Shown: positions 13,786 to 21,413 of the stretch, in pieces | Layout of the letters: each line of letters begins with the position of its first letter | How positions within the stretch are numbered: position 1 is the first letter of the stretch | Assembly (NCBI GenBank): GCA_035493895.1 | Contig: DATJHM010000131.1 | Location: 1 to 21,413 of the forward strand | Reading direction: 5' to 3' | Length of the DNA: 21,413 bases | From: DATJHM01 sp035493895 | GTDB taxonomy: Bacteria > Chloroflexota > Ktedonobacteria > Ktedonobacterales > Ktedonobacteraceae | The notes under the pieces: generated by a model | Databases searched by the model: none | The model's input: only the letters and a program-made list of their open reading frames with translations | What the model was told of the DNA's origin: nothing | Translations under genes and position numbers: made by a program

Positions 13786-14436
13786 ATGAGAACAGAAAAA
13801 ACGAGATTACTACGTTCAGGAGAAGTTGCTAAACGTCTCGGACTCCATCCCTTGACCGTGCGACGATGGGTCAAAGAAGGCAAAATTGCTGCGGTCGCCA
13901 TCGGGCGGGAGTCCCGTATTCCCATCACGGAGGTCGAGCGACTGCTGGGAGAACAACGCGCCGGTCTGCTTGTCTTGTATGCCAGAGTCAGCGGACCTGC
14001 GCAGAAAGACGACCTGCAACGGCAGGTGCAGCAACTTGAACAGTGGGCGCTTGCTGCACGAACCGGGCAGAAAACCGTGCTGTTGACGGATATCGGTTCT
14101 GGCCTCAAGGCTGACCGCAAAAGCTTGCAGAAGCTGCTGACCATGGTCCAAGACTATCAGGTCGCCGAAGTGGGAGTGACGTTTGCCGATCGGTTGACAC
14201 GCTTTGGCCTCCCGTACCTGCAAACGCTCTTCTCCGGCTATGGGGTCACCTTGACGATCCTCCACCCGGATGAGGAGAAGACCCCTGAACAGGAACTGAC
14301 CGAAGACCTGCTCACCATCATCACCTCGTTTGCTGGTCGCTTGTATGGAATGCGCTCACGCAAACACACCACCCTTGTGACGTGTGCGAAGCAGGTGCTC
14401 GCCGACACGGAAACCGAAGCCCAGGAGGAGGGGTAA
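13786..14436 (+). CDS. tnpA: IS607-type TnpA serine recombinase with MerR-like HTH
   Basis: The 216-residue protein starts with a MerR-like helix-turn-helix (RSGEVAKRLGLHPLTVRRWVKEGKIAAVAIGRESRIP, about 10-46), followed by a resolvase catalytic domain. VLYARVSG holds the nucleophile Ser69, with QKDDLQRQVQQLEQWA and GVTFADRLTRFG as further resolvase motifs. IS607 TnpA makes synaptic tetramers that recombine a circular intermediate into GC-type dinucleotide cores with little target specificity. The frame is intact. It ends one base before the tnpB start, so the two are co-transcribed. Confidence 0.9.
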   Translation: MRTEKTRLLRSGEVAKRLGLHPLTVRRWVKEGKIAAVAIGRESRIPITEVERLLGEQRAGLLVLYARVSGPAQKDDLQRQVQQLEQWALAARTGQKTVLLTDIGSGLKADRKSLQKLLTMVQDYQVAEVGVTFADRLTRFGLPYLQTLFSGYGVTLTILHPDEEKTPEQELTEDLLTIITSFAGRLYGMRSRKHTTLVTCAKQVLADTETEAQEEG

Positions 14437-14437
14437 G

Positions 14438-16324
14438 ATGGCCAAAACGCAAACGCTGTCGTTTCCCATCCGTCTGCCTGACGCCATGCAGGCAGAGGCG
14501 TTGCGTTTACTCGATGCCTCCCGCCTGGCCATCAATACCATCCTGATTGACCTGTGGCCGCACCTTGACCACTTTGCAGCCGACCGCCGAGGCCCCGCCT
14601 GGAAACAGGTCGAGAAACAGCTGCTGACACGCAGTGGTCATGGGAGTCGCCAGGAACGCAATGAGATGGAAGCCGCCGGGCGCATTCTGCGTGCTCAGGC
14701 GACGCGCAAACAGATCTTTACCACCGTGCTTCCTCTGCTCACAGACACCTTGATCTGCCCCGCCGATGAAAAACGCCCCCCTCGCAAAGACCACCGCGAA
14801 ATCAGCACCCGGGTCCGCGCCCTACGAACACAACTTCAGGAGGGCGGAGAGGATGCTGATGCGTTTATGGCGATGACCAACGTGCTGGAGCAAGCCTGTA
14901 ATCGGTATCTGCAAACAGAGGCGTTCCCGACGACCTATGAGCAACTCCAGCCCGTCCCGGTCCTCTCTGTGGGACACGTGACCTTTGCTGGCGACGACGG
15001 TATGCAGAAAGGACAAACCTACCGCGCAAGGATTGAACACTCGGCCTTCTGCGATATAGCAAGCCGCCAGGAGCACGTTCAAGCGAGCCTCTGGCTTCGA
15101 CTTCGTGCCCCCAATGACCAGCAAAAGTGGACCTGGGGAGCCTGGAGCACCAGGATCGCGTTGCCGGATGTGGTCTGTGCGTACCTGGAGCAAGGAGCCA
15201 GCACCCAGGCTCCTTGCTTGCGTGAGATCCGAGGCGATGATGGCCAACGCATGGCGGTGCTTGACCTGCTCCTGGAGGTCCCGGCGAAATACGTCTCTGA
15301 TCTGTCACAAGAACAGCGGGTGCTGGGATTTGATTGGGGCGTTCGCTCGCTCATCACCGTCTCCATCCTGGAAAAGCCGGCGGCAGGCGATGCTGTTCCG
15401 AAGCAGGTGAGCCGCCCTCTCTTTCTGGATACGGGAGGCATCGACGGCAGACAGGCCCGTTTGCGCCGGGAAATTGACCGACTCAAAGCGTGCAAGCAGC
15501 GGTATATGAAGCTGATCATGCAGGCCCACAAAGCACAGCAAGAGCAGCAGACCCCGCTGCCAGCCCATCTTGCGGGGTGGCAATCACGCATCGAGGACTA
15601 CGATGTGCGCATCAAGCAATGCTGGAAAACCTACGCACGTCGAAATCGGGAACTGGCCCACCTTGCCTCGAATCTGCTGATCCTACAGGCGTTGGTGTTT
15701 GATTGCCGTATCATCTGCGGTGAGAACCTCACCACGCTCAAAACCATGGGACGTGGGCGTGGAGTGCGTGGCCGCTTCCGCAACTGGCGTAATAACGCCA
15801 CGATTCGCGGTGAACTGTGGCGCATGCTCACGTATAAGTGTCGCCTCACCGGGATACGCACGCGCACGGTGGAACCTCGCGGCACGACCCATACCTGCCC
15901 GCGATGCCATAAACCTGCCAGAACCTTTGCATCCCCAGCGCCATCTGACCGCAGATCAGCTACCGCGTGGGGGGCATGGCTCTTTTGCGAGAATGAGGCG
16001 TGTGGCTGGAACGGCGCACGTGATTATGCGGCAAGCCTCAACATTGCGGTGCTGGGCATGGCCTATCTGGTTACCTATTGCGAAACGGGAAAGTACATCG
16101 GGTTTCGCATGACCTCAGAGGAGGTCAAGCCTTGTTCATATAGTGGGCAAGGTGCGACACGACTGTTGCTGTCGCAGGGGATCACCCCCCGCCCGGTTGA
16201 GGGCAAACACATCTACTATGCTGGCTGGTCCTATTCCATTCGGCTCTGCACTTCTCATCCCAAAGCCACCCTTTCCGTACTTTGCACGGCTCAACTCAGA
16301 AAGAAGGTGCTCAGAAGTGCTTGA
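14438..16324 (+). CDS. tnpB: TnpB, RuvC-like RNA-guided nuclease of an IS607-type element
   Basis: AGGAGGAGGGG before ATG 14438 fixes the start. The 628-residue product has the RuvC-like triad: GFDWGVRSL (Asp299), ICGENLTTLK (Glu429) and NGARDYAASLNIA (Asp529). A zinc ribbon, CPRCHK (487-492) plus CENEAC (517-522), lies between the last two acids, and a basic arm KTMGRGRGVRGRFRNWR precedes it. All active-site residues are intact. TnpB proteins use an RNA made from the element's 3' end to cut the donor site and keep the element. At 628 residues it is longer than typical ~400-residue TnpB. Part of the excess is N-terminal, and about 99 residues follow Asp529, where family members usually end much sooner. 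The tail (from about 16140) overlaps hairpins and may be read-through into guide RNA and flank. Confidence 0.88.
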   Translation: MAKTQTLSFPIRLPDAMQAEALRLLDASRLAINTILIDLWPHLDHFAADRRGPAWKQVEKQLLTRSGHGSRQERNEMEAAGRILRAQATRKQIFTTVLPLLTDTLICPADEKRPPRKDHREISTRVRALRTQLQEGGEDADAFMAMTNVLEQACNRYLQTEAFPTTYEQLQPVPVLSVGHVTFAGDDGMQKGQTYRARIEHSAFCDIASRQEHVQASLWLRLRAPNDQQKWTWGAWSTRIALPDVVCAYLEQGASTQAPCLREIRGDDGQRMAVLDLLLEVPAKYVSDLSQEQRVLGFDWGVRSLITVSILEKPAAGDAVPKQVSRPLFLDTGGIDGRQARLRREIDRLKACKQRYMKLIMQAHKAQQEQQTPLPAHLAGWQSRIEDYDVRIKQCWKTYARRNRELAHLASNLLILQALVFDCRIICGENLTTLKTMGRGRGVRGRFRNWRNNATIRGELWRMLTYKCRLTGIRTRTVEPRGTTHTCPRCHKPARTFASPAPSDRRSATAWGAWLFCENEACGWNGARDYAASLNIAVLGMAYLVTYCETGKYIGFRMTSEEVKPCSYSGQGATRLLLSQGITPRPVEGKHIYYAGWSYSIRLCTSHPKATLSVLCTAQLRKKVLRSA

Positions 16325-16330
16325 TGTTCG
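16140..16330 (+). ncRNA. Candidate TnpB guide (omega/re) RNA region
   Basis: Guide RNAs of TnpB overlap the 3' end of tnpB and the element's right end. Here TGCGACA (16153-16159) pairs with TGTCGCA (16170-16176), and GCCC-GGTTGA-GGGC forms a second small stem at 16191-16204. Placement is by family precedent; the exact 5' end, the 3' scaffold end and the guide are not established. Confidence 0.35.
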
Positions 16331-16432
16331 CATAGTATTGTGCCTTGGCAACGGTATGCAACCTGCGTTTCCATAGAAACTCCTTTTCTACTTCCTTTTT
16401 CATGCATCCGACCATTGCTTCATATAAAACGG

Positions 16433-17359
16433 TCAACGATATTTGGACCATGCCTCGTTCGTGAAGTAGTAATCGCCGTCGAGATCCGCCAGGAGACCTG
16501 ATTGTACGGGATGCCACCCCAACCATTGTTGGGTCAGCGCGCTCGATGCCGGGCTGTCCAGTGAGAAGAATTGCCCGAGGAAGCCGAAGTGTCCGCTGGC
16601 TTCCTCGGCAGGCAGAGCGACAACCGGAACGCCCAGACGACGGCCAATGACGCCTGCGATCTCACGCACTGGCACCCCTTCGTCTGCGACCGCGTGCAGT
16701 ACTGATCCCGCCTGGGCCTTCTCCAGCGCCAGGCGGTACAGATGTGCCGCATCGAGTCGGTGCACGGAGGGCCAGCGATTGGATCCGTCACCTGGATACG
16801 CCGACACGCCCCTGGCGCGAGCAATGTTGATGAGGGTCGGGACAAAACCGTGGTCGCCCTCGCCATGCACCGATGGTGGGAGTCGCACGACTGACGAGCG
16901 CACACCGCGCTGAGAGAGCGCAATCGTCGCATTCTCCGCTGCAATCCGGGGTACGACCGACCCGGCATCGGCCACGTCCTTCTCCGTCCCGAGACGTCCC
17001 GGAGGGAGCAAGAAGGCAAGCATCAATATTCCCGAGGTGACCACGAATGGTTTGCCGGTGCCTTCGAGCACCGCCCCGATCGTCTCGATGGCACGCAGAT
17101 CTGTTTGGGTGGCCCTCGCAAAATCGGAAAAATCGTGAATGAAGGCCGTATGAATCACGCCGTCTGAGGCAGCCGCTCCGCTACGCAGACTGTCAAGATC
17201 ATCGAGCGCACCGTGCTGTACTTCTGCGCCGACAGAGGCGAGCGAGGCCGCGCCTGCCTCGGAGCGAGCCAGGCCGAGAACCTGATGCCCGGCTGCTAAA
17301 AGCTCGCGAACGATAGCCGAGCCGATATATCCGGTCGCGCCGGTCACGAAAACTCTCAT
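16433..17359 (-). CDS. SDR-family oxidoreductase / NAD-dependent epimerase-like protein
   Basis: The 308-residue protein is an extended or atypical SDR: MRVFVTGATGYIGSAIVRELLAAGHQV (TGxxGxxG, 7-13), GALDDLDSLRSGAAASDGVIHTAF (Asp strand and cofactor loop), SGILML, and a substrate-side VRLPPSVHGEGDHGFVPTLI. It binds NAD(P); the classic YxxxK pair is not clear, so catalysis on sugars is uncertain. ATG 17359 follows GGAGG. It is divergently transcribed from an MmyB-type regulator, a pairing often seen for such SDR genes, so control by that regulator is likely. The end of the IS607 element lies just downstream. Confidence 0.88.
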   Translation of the reverse strand: MRVFVTGATGYIGSAIVRELLAAGHQVLGLARSEAGAASLASVGAEVQHGALDDLDSLRSGAAASDGVIHTAFIHDFSDFARATQTDLRAIETIGAVLEGTGKPFVVTSGILMLAFLLPPGRLGTEKDVADAGSVVPRIAAENATIALSQRGVRSSVVRLPPSVHGEGDHGFVPTLINIARARGVSAYPGDGSNRWPSVHRLDAAHLYRLALEKAQAGSVLHAVADEGVPVREIAGVIGRRLGVPVVALPAEEASGHFGFLGQFFSLDSPASSALTQQWLGWHPVQSGLLADLDGDYYFTNEAWSKYR

Positions 17360-17514
17360 AGGAAATTCCTCCATTTAGTAAGTGTAGGGTTGGTGTTTAG
17401 ATGTGCGGTCGTACGTGCGTGAGCTAGTTCGGTTGGGTGTACGGTCAGCATCTATCCCGACGACAAACATTCCTTGCATGCATACGCATCGACGCCACGT
17501 CCTTTTTGGGACTG

Positions 17515-17543
17515 TTGTGTTCAACCTATCAGAAGTGTATACT
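17515..17543 (+). promoter_or_regulatory. Candidate promoter of the MmyB-like regulator gene
   Basis: TTGTGT (17515-17520), a 17-nt spacer and TATACT (17538-17543). The -10 includes the self-complementary GTATAC, so a divergent promoter toward the SDR gene could overlap it. The -35 is weak. Confidence 0.4.
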
Positions 17544-17632
17544 GAGAGCGATACTAGAACAAGATAAGTGTTTATCATAGGTGTAGAACCCCTACATTCC
17601 CGCGATCCCGGGAACAAGAGAGAGAGGGAACG

Positions 17633-18496
17633 ATGGGACGTGAGCAGGAGTCCCAACGCTTGCAAGAACTCGGAGATTTTCTGCGCACCAGGAGGGCTCG
17701 ACTGGCACCTTCAGACGTGGGACTGCCGCAAGGAAGCAGGCGACGATCGCCCGGACTCAGACGCGCAGAAGTGGCCCAATTGGCAGGTATCAGTGTGGAC
17801 TGGTACACCTGGTTGGAGCAGGGACGCTCGATTACCGTTTCAACGCAGCTCTTAGAAAGCCTGGTGCGAACCTTGCGCTTGAATGCCAATGAGCGAGAAC
17901 ATCTCTTCTTCCTGGCCCACCAACAACCCCCTCCAGCGAGGATCCTGGAGCCGGAGACCGTGAGTCCGACGCTACAGCACTTCCTGGATCATCAGGGACT
18001 CAGTCCAGCGTTTGTCTTAGGACGACGATGGGATGTGGTGGCCTGGAACGAAGCGGCCCGCGCGGTCTTTGGCGATTATGGGCAGATGACCACTTTCGAG
18101 CGCAATACCATCTGGCGATTCTTCACTTCTCCAGCCCATCGGCAATTTCTTGTCGATTGGGAAAGACATGCGCGACGGGTCTTAGCCCAATTCCGTGCCA
18201 CGTGTGGTCGGTATCCTGATGATCCTCGCCTGGCCGAGTTGATCCACAATCTGCTACTTCGCAGCCCGGAATTTCGGGCCTGGTGGCCCGATCATGAGGT
18301 GCTCGGTGCAGAAGAAGGGCACAAAACGTTCAATCATCCACAGGCAGGCTATCTGATGTTTGAGCATCTCACGTTTCAGGTGTTTGATGCGCCAGATCTC
18401 AAAGTGAATGTGTACACCCCATTGGATGAAGCAGATACCCCGGCCAAAATCTCCCAACTCCTCTCTGAAAGAGTGAGCATCAAAAGCGGGTTCTGA
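17633..18496 (+). CDS. XRE-family regulator with MmyB-like ligand-binding domain
   Basis: The 287-residue protein has an N-terminal HTH of the MmyB/XRE type: LGDFLRTRRARLAPSDVGLP, then RRSPGLRRAEVAQLAGISVDWYTWLEQGR (about 36-65) and a helical linker ANEREHLFFLAHQ. The C-terminal MmyB-like sensor domain includes SPAFVLGRRWDVVAWNEAARAVFGDY and later FEHLTFQVFDAPDLKVNVYTP. Such PAS-like domains are thought to bind fatty-acid-like ligands. GAGAGAGGG upstream supports the ATG. Divergent from the SDR gene at 16433, with a 273-bp shared control region. Confidence 0.9.
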   Translation: MGREQESQRLQELGDFLRTRRARLAPSDVGLPQGSRRRSPGLRRAEVAQLAGISVDWYTWLEQGRSITVSTQLLESLVRTLRLNANEREHLFFLAHQQPPPARILEPETVSPTLQHFLDHQGLSPAFVLGRRWDVVAWNEAARAVFGDYGQMTTFERNTIWRFFTSPAHRQFLVDWERHARRVLAQFRATCGRYPDDPRLAELIHNLLLRSPEFRAWWPDHEVLGAEEGHKTFNHPQAGYLMFEHLTFQVFDAPDLKVNVYTPLDEADTPAKISQLLSERVSIKSGF

Positions 18497-18631
18497 GCAC
18501 CTTTCCACATGCCACGATGTCATGGATCAGCCATTCTGCGCGGGTGTACCACATAACCTGCCACAAGGTCTTCAACAACAAAGACCCATCCGTATATAAC
18601 GGCAACTCACCCCGCTCTACTGCTCGTTCGA

Positions 18632-18657
18632 GGCTTGTGAGAGGTTATCCACAAGCC
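18632..18657. terminator. Short hairpin between convergent genes
   Basis: GGCTTGTG (18632-18639) pairs with CACAAGCC (18650-18657) around a 10-nt loop, between the MmyB regulator and the convergent GrpB gene. There is no T-tract. The loop and right arm contain TTATCCACA, a chance DnaA-box match. Confidence 0.35.
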
Positions 18658-18702
18658 CGCTCTTTCGGTTATGCACGTCTCCTCGACCTGTTGACACACA
18701 GA

Positions 18703-19362
18703 TTAGTCGCCCTCGCTCCCCTCTTCTCCTACCCCTTTCCGCGCCCGTGCCATAATCTCCTCGACCACGGCAGTTTTGGCATCGGCATAGTTTTGCATAT
18801 ACTTCCAATCACGACCCGCCAGTTCGCGCTTGGTGCGCTCGTAGAGCTGACGATCCGCGACATTGCGGCGCAACCAGTTGCGGAAAAGCAGCATACGCTC
18901 TATCTCCGGGGCACCGGGCGAGAACACATGGAGATTGATGTCCGTATCGGGTCCCTTGAATACACGATGCTCGTACCACTCTGGCTCGCGAATGCGTAGC
19001 TCATAGCCAACCGCCTCCAACGGCGGAACGTAGGCAGCTTCATCCGCCGAATTAGTTACGATAAGCAGGATATCGATCTTCGGTTTGGCCGCCAATCCCG
19101 GCACCGAGGTCGAGCCAACATGTTCGATCAACTGCACCACATCTCCCAGGCAGGCTCTGATGCGCTCGGCCTCGCGCGTGAAAAGCCGGGGCCACGCGGA
19201 GTCATAGTCAACGATCTGAACGGGCCCGGTCAGTGGTACTGCCCCTTTGATATGTGCAGCCTGAATTTGCTCCTCTGTCGATGGCCCCTGCGTGACCACC
19301 CGAGCCAGCTCCACGATTGCTTCATTCGATACGTCTCCATTTGTATTGTCGATCTCAGGCAT
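18703..19362 (-). CDS. GrpB/dephospho-CoA kinase-associated (UPF0157) nucleotidyltransferase-fold protein
   Basis: The 219-residue protein carries the GrpB signature: IVDYDSAWPRLFTREAERI, then IEHVGSTSVPGLAAKPKIDILL (79-100), and YELRIREPEWYEHRVFKG with NLHVFSPGAPEIERMLLFRNWLRRN. The family has a nucleotidyltransferase-like fold with a GSTS motif; its cellular role is not established. ATG 19362, with AAGGAG seven bases upstream, is preferred. A longer frame from 19440 adds 26 residues and has a TATACT box close upstream, so both starts remain possible. Confidence 0.85.
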   Translation of the reverse strand: MPEIDNTNGDVSNEAIVELARVVTQGPSTEEQIQAAHIKGAVPLTGPVQIVDYDSAWPRLFTREAERIRACLGDVVQLIEHVGSTSVPGLAAKPKIDILLIVTNSADEAAYVPPLEAVGYELRIREPEWYEHRVFKGPDTDINLHVFSPGAPEIERMLLFRNWLRRNVADRQLYERTKRELAGRDWKYMQNYADAKTAVVEEIMARARKGVGEEGSEGD

Positions 19363-19484
19363 GTACGTCTCCTTCCGATTCTTCCAGACACAAAAACTGC
19401 CACTATCACCAGATTGTGAAGTGTTGTAGATATCGCTCATGTTTTTCAGCAGAGCAGCTAGTATACCTGAGATAGACCCAAAAA

Positions 19485-19610
19485 GGAACTTTTGCGCTCA
19501 TGCTCAGTTGCATCTACCGGATAACACATCACCGTTCGCAAGTATCATTACCCACCGGATCAAGCAATTCCAGGCGATGGGAACCTTTTGCCCCCCTTTC
19601 GCTGTACTAG
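19485..19610 (+). promoter_or_regulatory. Candidate ECF-type promoters upstream of the sigma gene
   Basis: Two GGAAC elements followed by TTTTGC (GGAACTTTTGC at 19485, GGAACCTTTTGC at 19580) resemble the GGAAC -35 of ECF sigma factors. The second is followed 17 bases later by TGTACT (19603-19608), about 23 bases before the GTG start. Autoregulation by the adjacent sigma factor is an inference. Confidence 0.4.
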
Positions 19611-19631
19611 TGTTACAGAAGGAGGAAATGA

Positions 19632-20195
19632 GTGGCTACCTGCGAAACGGAACTTACCAGAAACGCGGCTCGCGGAGACCAGGAGGCATTTCGGCAGCTC
19701 TGGGAGGCCCATCATGCGGCTGCGATGGCGGCGGCATTGCGCTTCTGTCATCAGCGAGCGCTGGCAGAAGAGATCACCCAGGGAGCGTTTCTCCTGGCAT
19801 GGCGTGGACTCCCACGTTTCCAGCAGGGTTGTCCGTTCCGTCCCTGGCTGATGCGTATCCTCTATCGCCATGCGCTTGACCTGCTGGAGAAACAACGGAT
19901 GTATCTGCAACCGCTTTCCCTGGACATGGCTCTGGACGCCGAAGTTCTCATGAGCGCTTCGAGCGCCATAGAACATATTGACCTGCAAGAGCAAGTCGCC
20001 CAACGGGAAGAGGTGCATCACGCATTAGCGCAACTGAATGCCGACCAGAGGCGCGTCATCGCACTACGCTACGGGGCGGACCTCACTGAAATGGACATTG
20101 CCCAGGTGCTGGGCTGGCCGGTGGGCACGGTCAAATCCAGACTGAATCGCGCCCGTGAACGTCTTCGTGTTATGTTGAATAATGGGGAAAGATGA
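19632..20195 (+). CDS. ECF-type RNA polymerase sigma factor
   Basis: The 187-residue protein has sigma region 2 (QEAFRQLWEAHHAAAMAAALRFCHQRALAEEITQGAFLLAWRGLPRF, then PFRPWLMRILYRHALDLLEKQR) and region 4 (LNADQRRVIALRYGADLTEMDIAQVLGWPVGTVKSRLNRARERLR). Region 3 is absent, as in ECF factors. The start is GTG 19632 behind AAGGAGG. The next gene overlaps by four bases (ATGA) and encodes a membrane protein, the usual arrangement for an ECF factor and its regulator. Confidence 0.92.
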   Translation: MATCETELTRNAARGDQEAFRQLWEAHHAAAMAAALRFCHQRALAEEITQGAFLLAWRGLPRFQQGCPFRPWLMRILYRHALDLLEKQRMYLQPLSLDMALDAEVLMSASSAIEHIDLQEQVAQREEVHHALAQLNADQRRVIALRYGADLTEMDIAQVLGWPVGTVKSRLNRARERLRVMLNNGER

Positions 20196-21016
20196 GAGTC
20201 GCTATGAACAAACAGGACTTCGATAAAAATACACAACAGGAACCGTTTGACCTGGAGCAGTGCCTGAGCACCTACTATGGCCCTCCGTTGCGAGAACAGC
20301 CGCTCTCGGCATCCTCGTGGCAGCATCTGCGCCTCCAGCTCGGTCCACAAAAAAGCGCAGGACGAAGAGCTCGCTTCCATTGGCCTCTCCCGCGAACACG
20401 ATCACGCATAGAGGCTCCCGCCACTATCCAGAATGCGTTTGCGCGTATTGCCTATGAAGCTCGCGTTCCTTATATACCATCCACGCTACACTGCCAGCTC
20501 ACATTGCACACACACGAGCCAGAGGTGCGCAGTTCCTGGCCGGGAAAGTGCTCCATTCAACTCTTCTTGCCAGTCAACACCGTCACCACGCTGGGGCAGG
20601 CCGAACTCGATGTCCTGCTCGCAACAGGATTAGCGCGCTCTCTCTGCGCACGCAAACTGGCTTACAGGCTGGGTCGCTTGCTCCTGGCAGGTGTGGCACT
20701 GATGGCATGTATCATGCTGGCTTTATTCTGGATGCGCCATGTTCCTCTGCCTGGATTTTCCCTCGTCATAGCGCTCTGGGCTGGCGTTATGTGGGGATGG
20801 CATAGACAGGCGTGCGCAATCGCCTTCCGAGCGGATACGTTGATGGTGCTCTGGCTGGGTCGCGGGCATATCTGCACTGGTTTGCATGCGCTGGCAGATC
20901 GTAGCCGATCCCCCCGGCGCAGACGCTGGGGCGAACCATCCCTTGCAGAACGCATTGAGCGCGTATGCGGAACACGCACGGAAACCAGAGAGGACGCATT
21001 AACGCTTGTCAGATAA
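20192..21016 (+). CDS. Membrane protein resembling a catalytically dead M48/M56-type peptidase, possible anti-sigma factor
   Basis: The 274-residue protein overlaps the sigma gene stop as ATGA and has GGGGAAAG upstream. Two hydrophobic helices (about 160-180 and 185-203) anchor it. The part before them, LFLPVNTVTTLGQAELDVLLATGLARS (124-150), follows the M48/M56 pattern in which EL-x-x-VLAHELAH is expected, but the HExxH positions read TGLAR (145-149). After the helices, RQACAIAFRADTLMVLWLG takes the place of the usual E-x3-D region, and the end GEPSLAERIERV matches the family's C-terminus. So the fold may remain while zinc binding is lost. Residues 1-100 are soluble and unrecognised and could hold the sigma factor. 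No zinc-type ZAS motif is seen. Anti-sigma function is inferred from position. Confidence 0.65.
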   Translation: MRVAMNKQDFDKNTQQEPFDLEQCLSTYYGPPLREQPLSASSWQHLRLQLGPQKSAGRRARFHWPLPRTRSRIEAPATIQNAFARIAYEARVPYIPSTLHCQLTLHTHEPEVRSSWPGKCSIQLFLPVNTVTTLGQAELDVLLATGLARSLCARKLAYRLGRLLLAGVALMACIMLALFWMRHVPLPGFSLVIALWAGVMWGWHRQACAIAFRADTLMVLWLGRGHICTGLHALADRSRSPRRRRWGEPSLAERIERVCGTRTETREDALTLVR

Positions 21017-21051
21017 TACAATGTATATATGAAACATGAAAGGATGAGAAG

Positions 21052-21413
21052 ATGATCGTCTATGGATTACTGAGCGCGGCTGGCAGATTGCTCGAGCGTA
21101 TCTTTCCGAGAACTGGCCTTCGTGGAAGAAATACCATACAAATGAACGAAAGAGACAGAATTGACAAATTCACCAACCGGGCCCGAGTTGTTTTACGTCT
21201 TGCCCAGGAAGAAGCTCAGCGCCTCCACCATAACAGCATAGGAACCGAGCATCTCCTGCTCGGCCTTGTGCGCGAAGGTGGGGGTATTGGCGCAATAGTT
21301 CTTATCGATCTTGGAGTCGATCTAGAGGCGGCTCGTCAGGCAGTTGAAGACCATCTTCGTCGTGGAGAGCATATTGTTCCTGGTGAAATCGGCCTCACGT
21401 CTCACGCCCGACG
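21052..21413 (+). CDS. Clp_N-domain protein (ClpC-like N-terminus), partial at window end
   Basis: The frame from ATG 21052 (AAAGGATGAG upstream) stays open to the window end, giving 120 residues. After a 30-residue hydrophobic/basic lead (MIVYGLLSAAGRLLERIF) comes a Clp N-domain repeat: MNERDRIDKFTNRARVVLRLAQEEAQRLHHNSIGTEHLLLGLVREGGGIGAIVLIDLGVD. The N-domain of ClpC binds adaptors and substrates. Whether this is full-length ClpC or a short N-domain-only protein cannot be told. An internal ATG at 21142 would give a normal ClpC-like start. It follows the sigma and pseudo-peptidase genes by 35 bases, so it is probably in the same operon. Confidence 0.8.
   Translation, partial: MIVYGLLSAAGRLLERIFPRTGLRGRNTIQMNERDRIDKFTNRARVVLRLAQEEAQRLHHNSIGTEHLLLGLVREGGGIGAIVLIDLGVDLEAARQAVEDHLRRGEHIVPGEIGLTSHAR

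Larger units (their letters stand above)
13786..16324 (+). mobile_element. IS607-family insertion element (tnpA-tnpB)
   Basis: A small MerR-headed serine recombinase followed one base later by a TnpB gene is the defining layout of IS607-family elements. They have no terminal inverted repeats and move by serine recombinase. The coordinates given are the outer limits of the two reading frames; true ends were not resolved. The left end probably lies at about 13740-13785 beside the broken SDR. The right end may lie inside the 3' part of the tnpB frame (about 16140-16330). Confidence 0.75.

Noticed and set aside
18645..18653. Perfect DnaA-box match TTATCCACA
   Set aside because: It is a single site within a small hairpin between convergent genes, with no cluster, AT-rich region or replication gene nearby.

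Overview
The window looks like accessory or soil-lifestyle chromosome of a Ktedonobacteria-like member of the Chloroflexota. This is inferred from the gene mix (an MmyB-type regulator, many small VOC, SRPBCC and SDR genes, an IS607-type TnpA/TnpB element, an ECF sigma gene beside a Clp_N gene). No rRNA or other taxonomic marker is present, so the assignment is tentative. No tRNA, rRNA or CRISPR array was seen.

Layout. (1) 1-1850: two tandem ArsR promoter/regulator modules. The first regulator is a truncated relic feeding a VOC gene; the second is intact and feeds an SRPBCC gene. A perfect 31-bp hairpin separates them. (2) 2109-3475: a two-gene RiPP-like locus, with a small precursor (leader, Pro-rich hexapeptide repeats, C-terminal GICGSGC) overlapping a radical SAM enzyme with a reduced SPASM region. 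(3) 3510-6604, minus strand: an epoxide-hydrolase-like enzyme, a VOC protein, and a TetR-methyltransferase pair with two matching operator palindromes. (4) 6571-7180: a gene-free stretch with twelve TGTAG words, including an exactly re-used 11-34-9 spacing block. (5) 7181-13286: a catabolic regulon. An IclR regulator, a CaiB/BaiF CoA-transferase, a citryl-CoA-lyase-like protein and a LigB/LigA-type extradiol dioxygenase pair lie on the minus strand; an amidohydrolase diverges on the plus strand. Two strong promoters carry the same 16-bp dyad just after the -10 box, so both arms are probably controlled together. (6) 13434-16324: a broken SDR gene next to an IS607-type element with a serine recombinase and a TnpB of unusual C-terminal length. 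(7) 16433-18496: an SDR/epimerase divergent from an MmyB-like regulator. (8) 18703-19362: a GrpB-family protein. (9) 19632 to the end: an ECF sigma factor, an overlapping membrane protein that looks like an M48 peptidase whose HExxH has become TGLAR, and the start of a Clp_N-domain protein.

The most interesting parts are the RiPP pair, the ECF/pseudo-M48/Clp_N module, the IclR regulon with an odd enzyme combination, the TGTAG array, and the TnpB reading frame that may run past its element end. Several genes are given later starts than the longest open frame because a clear Shine-Dalgarno or promoter position supports them.
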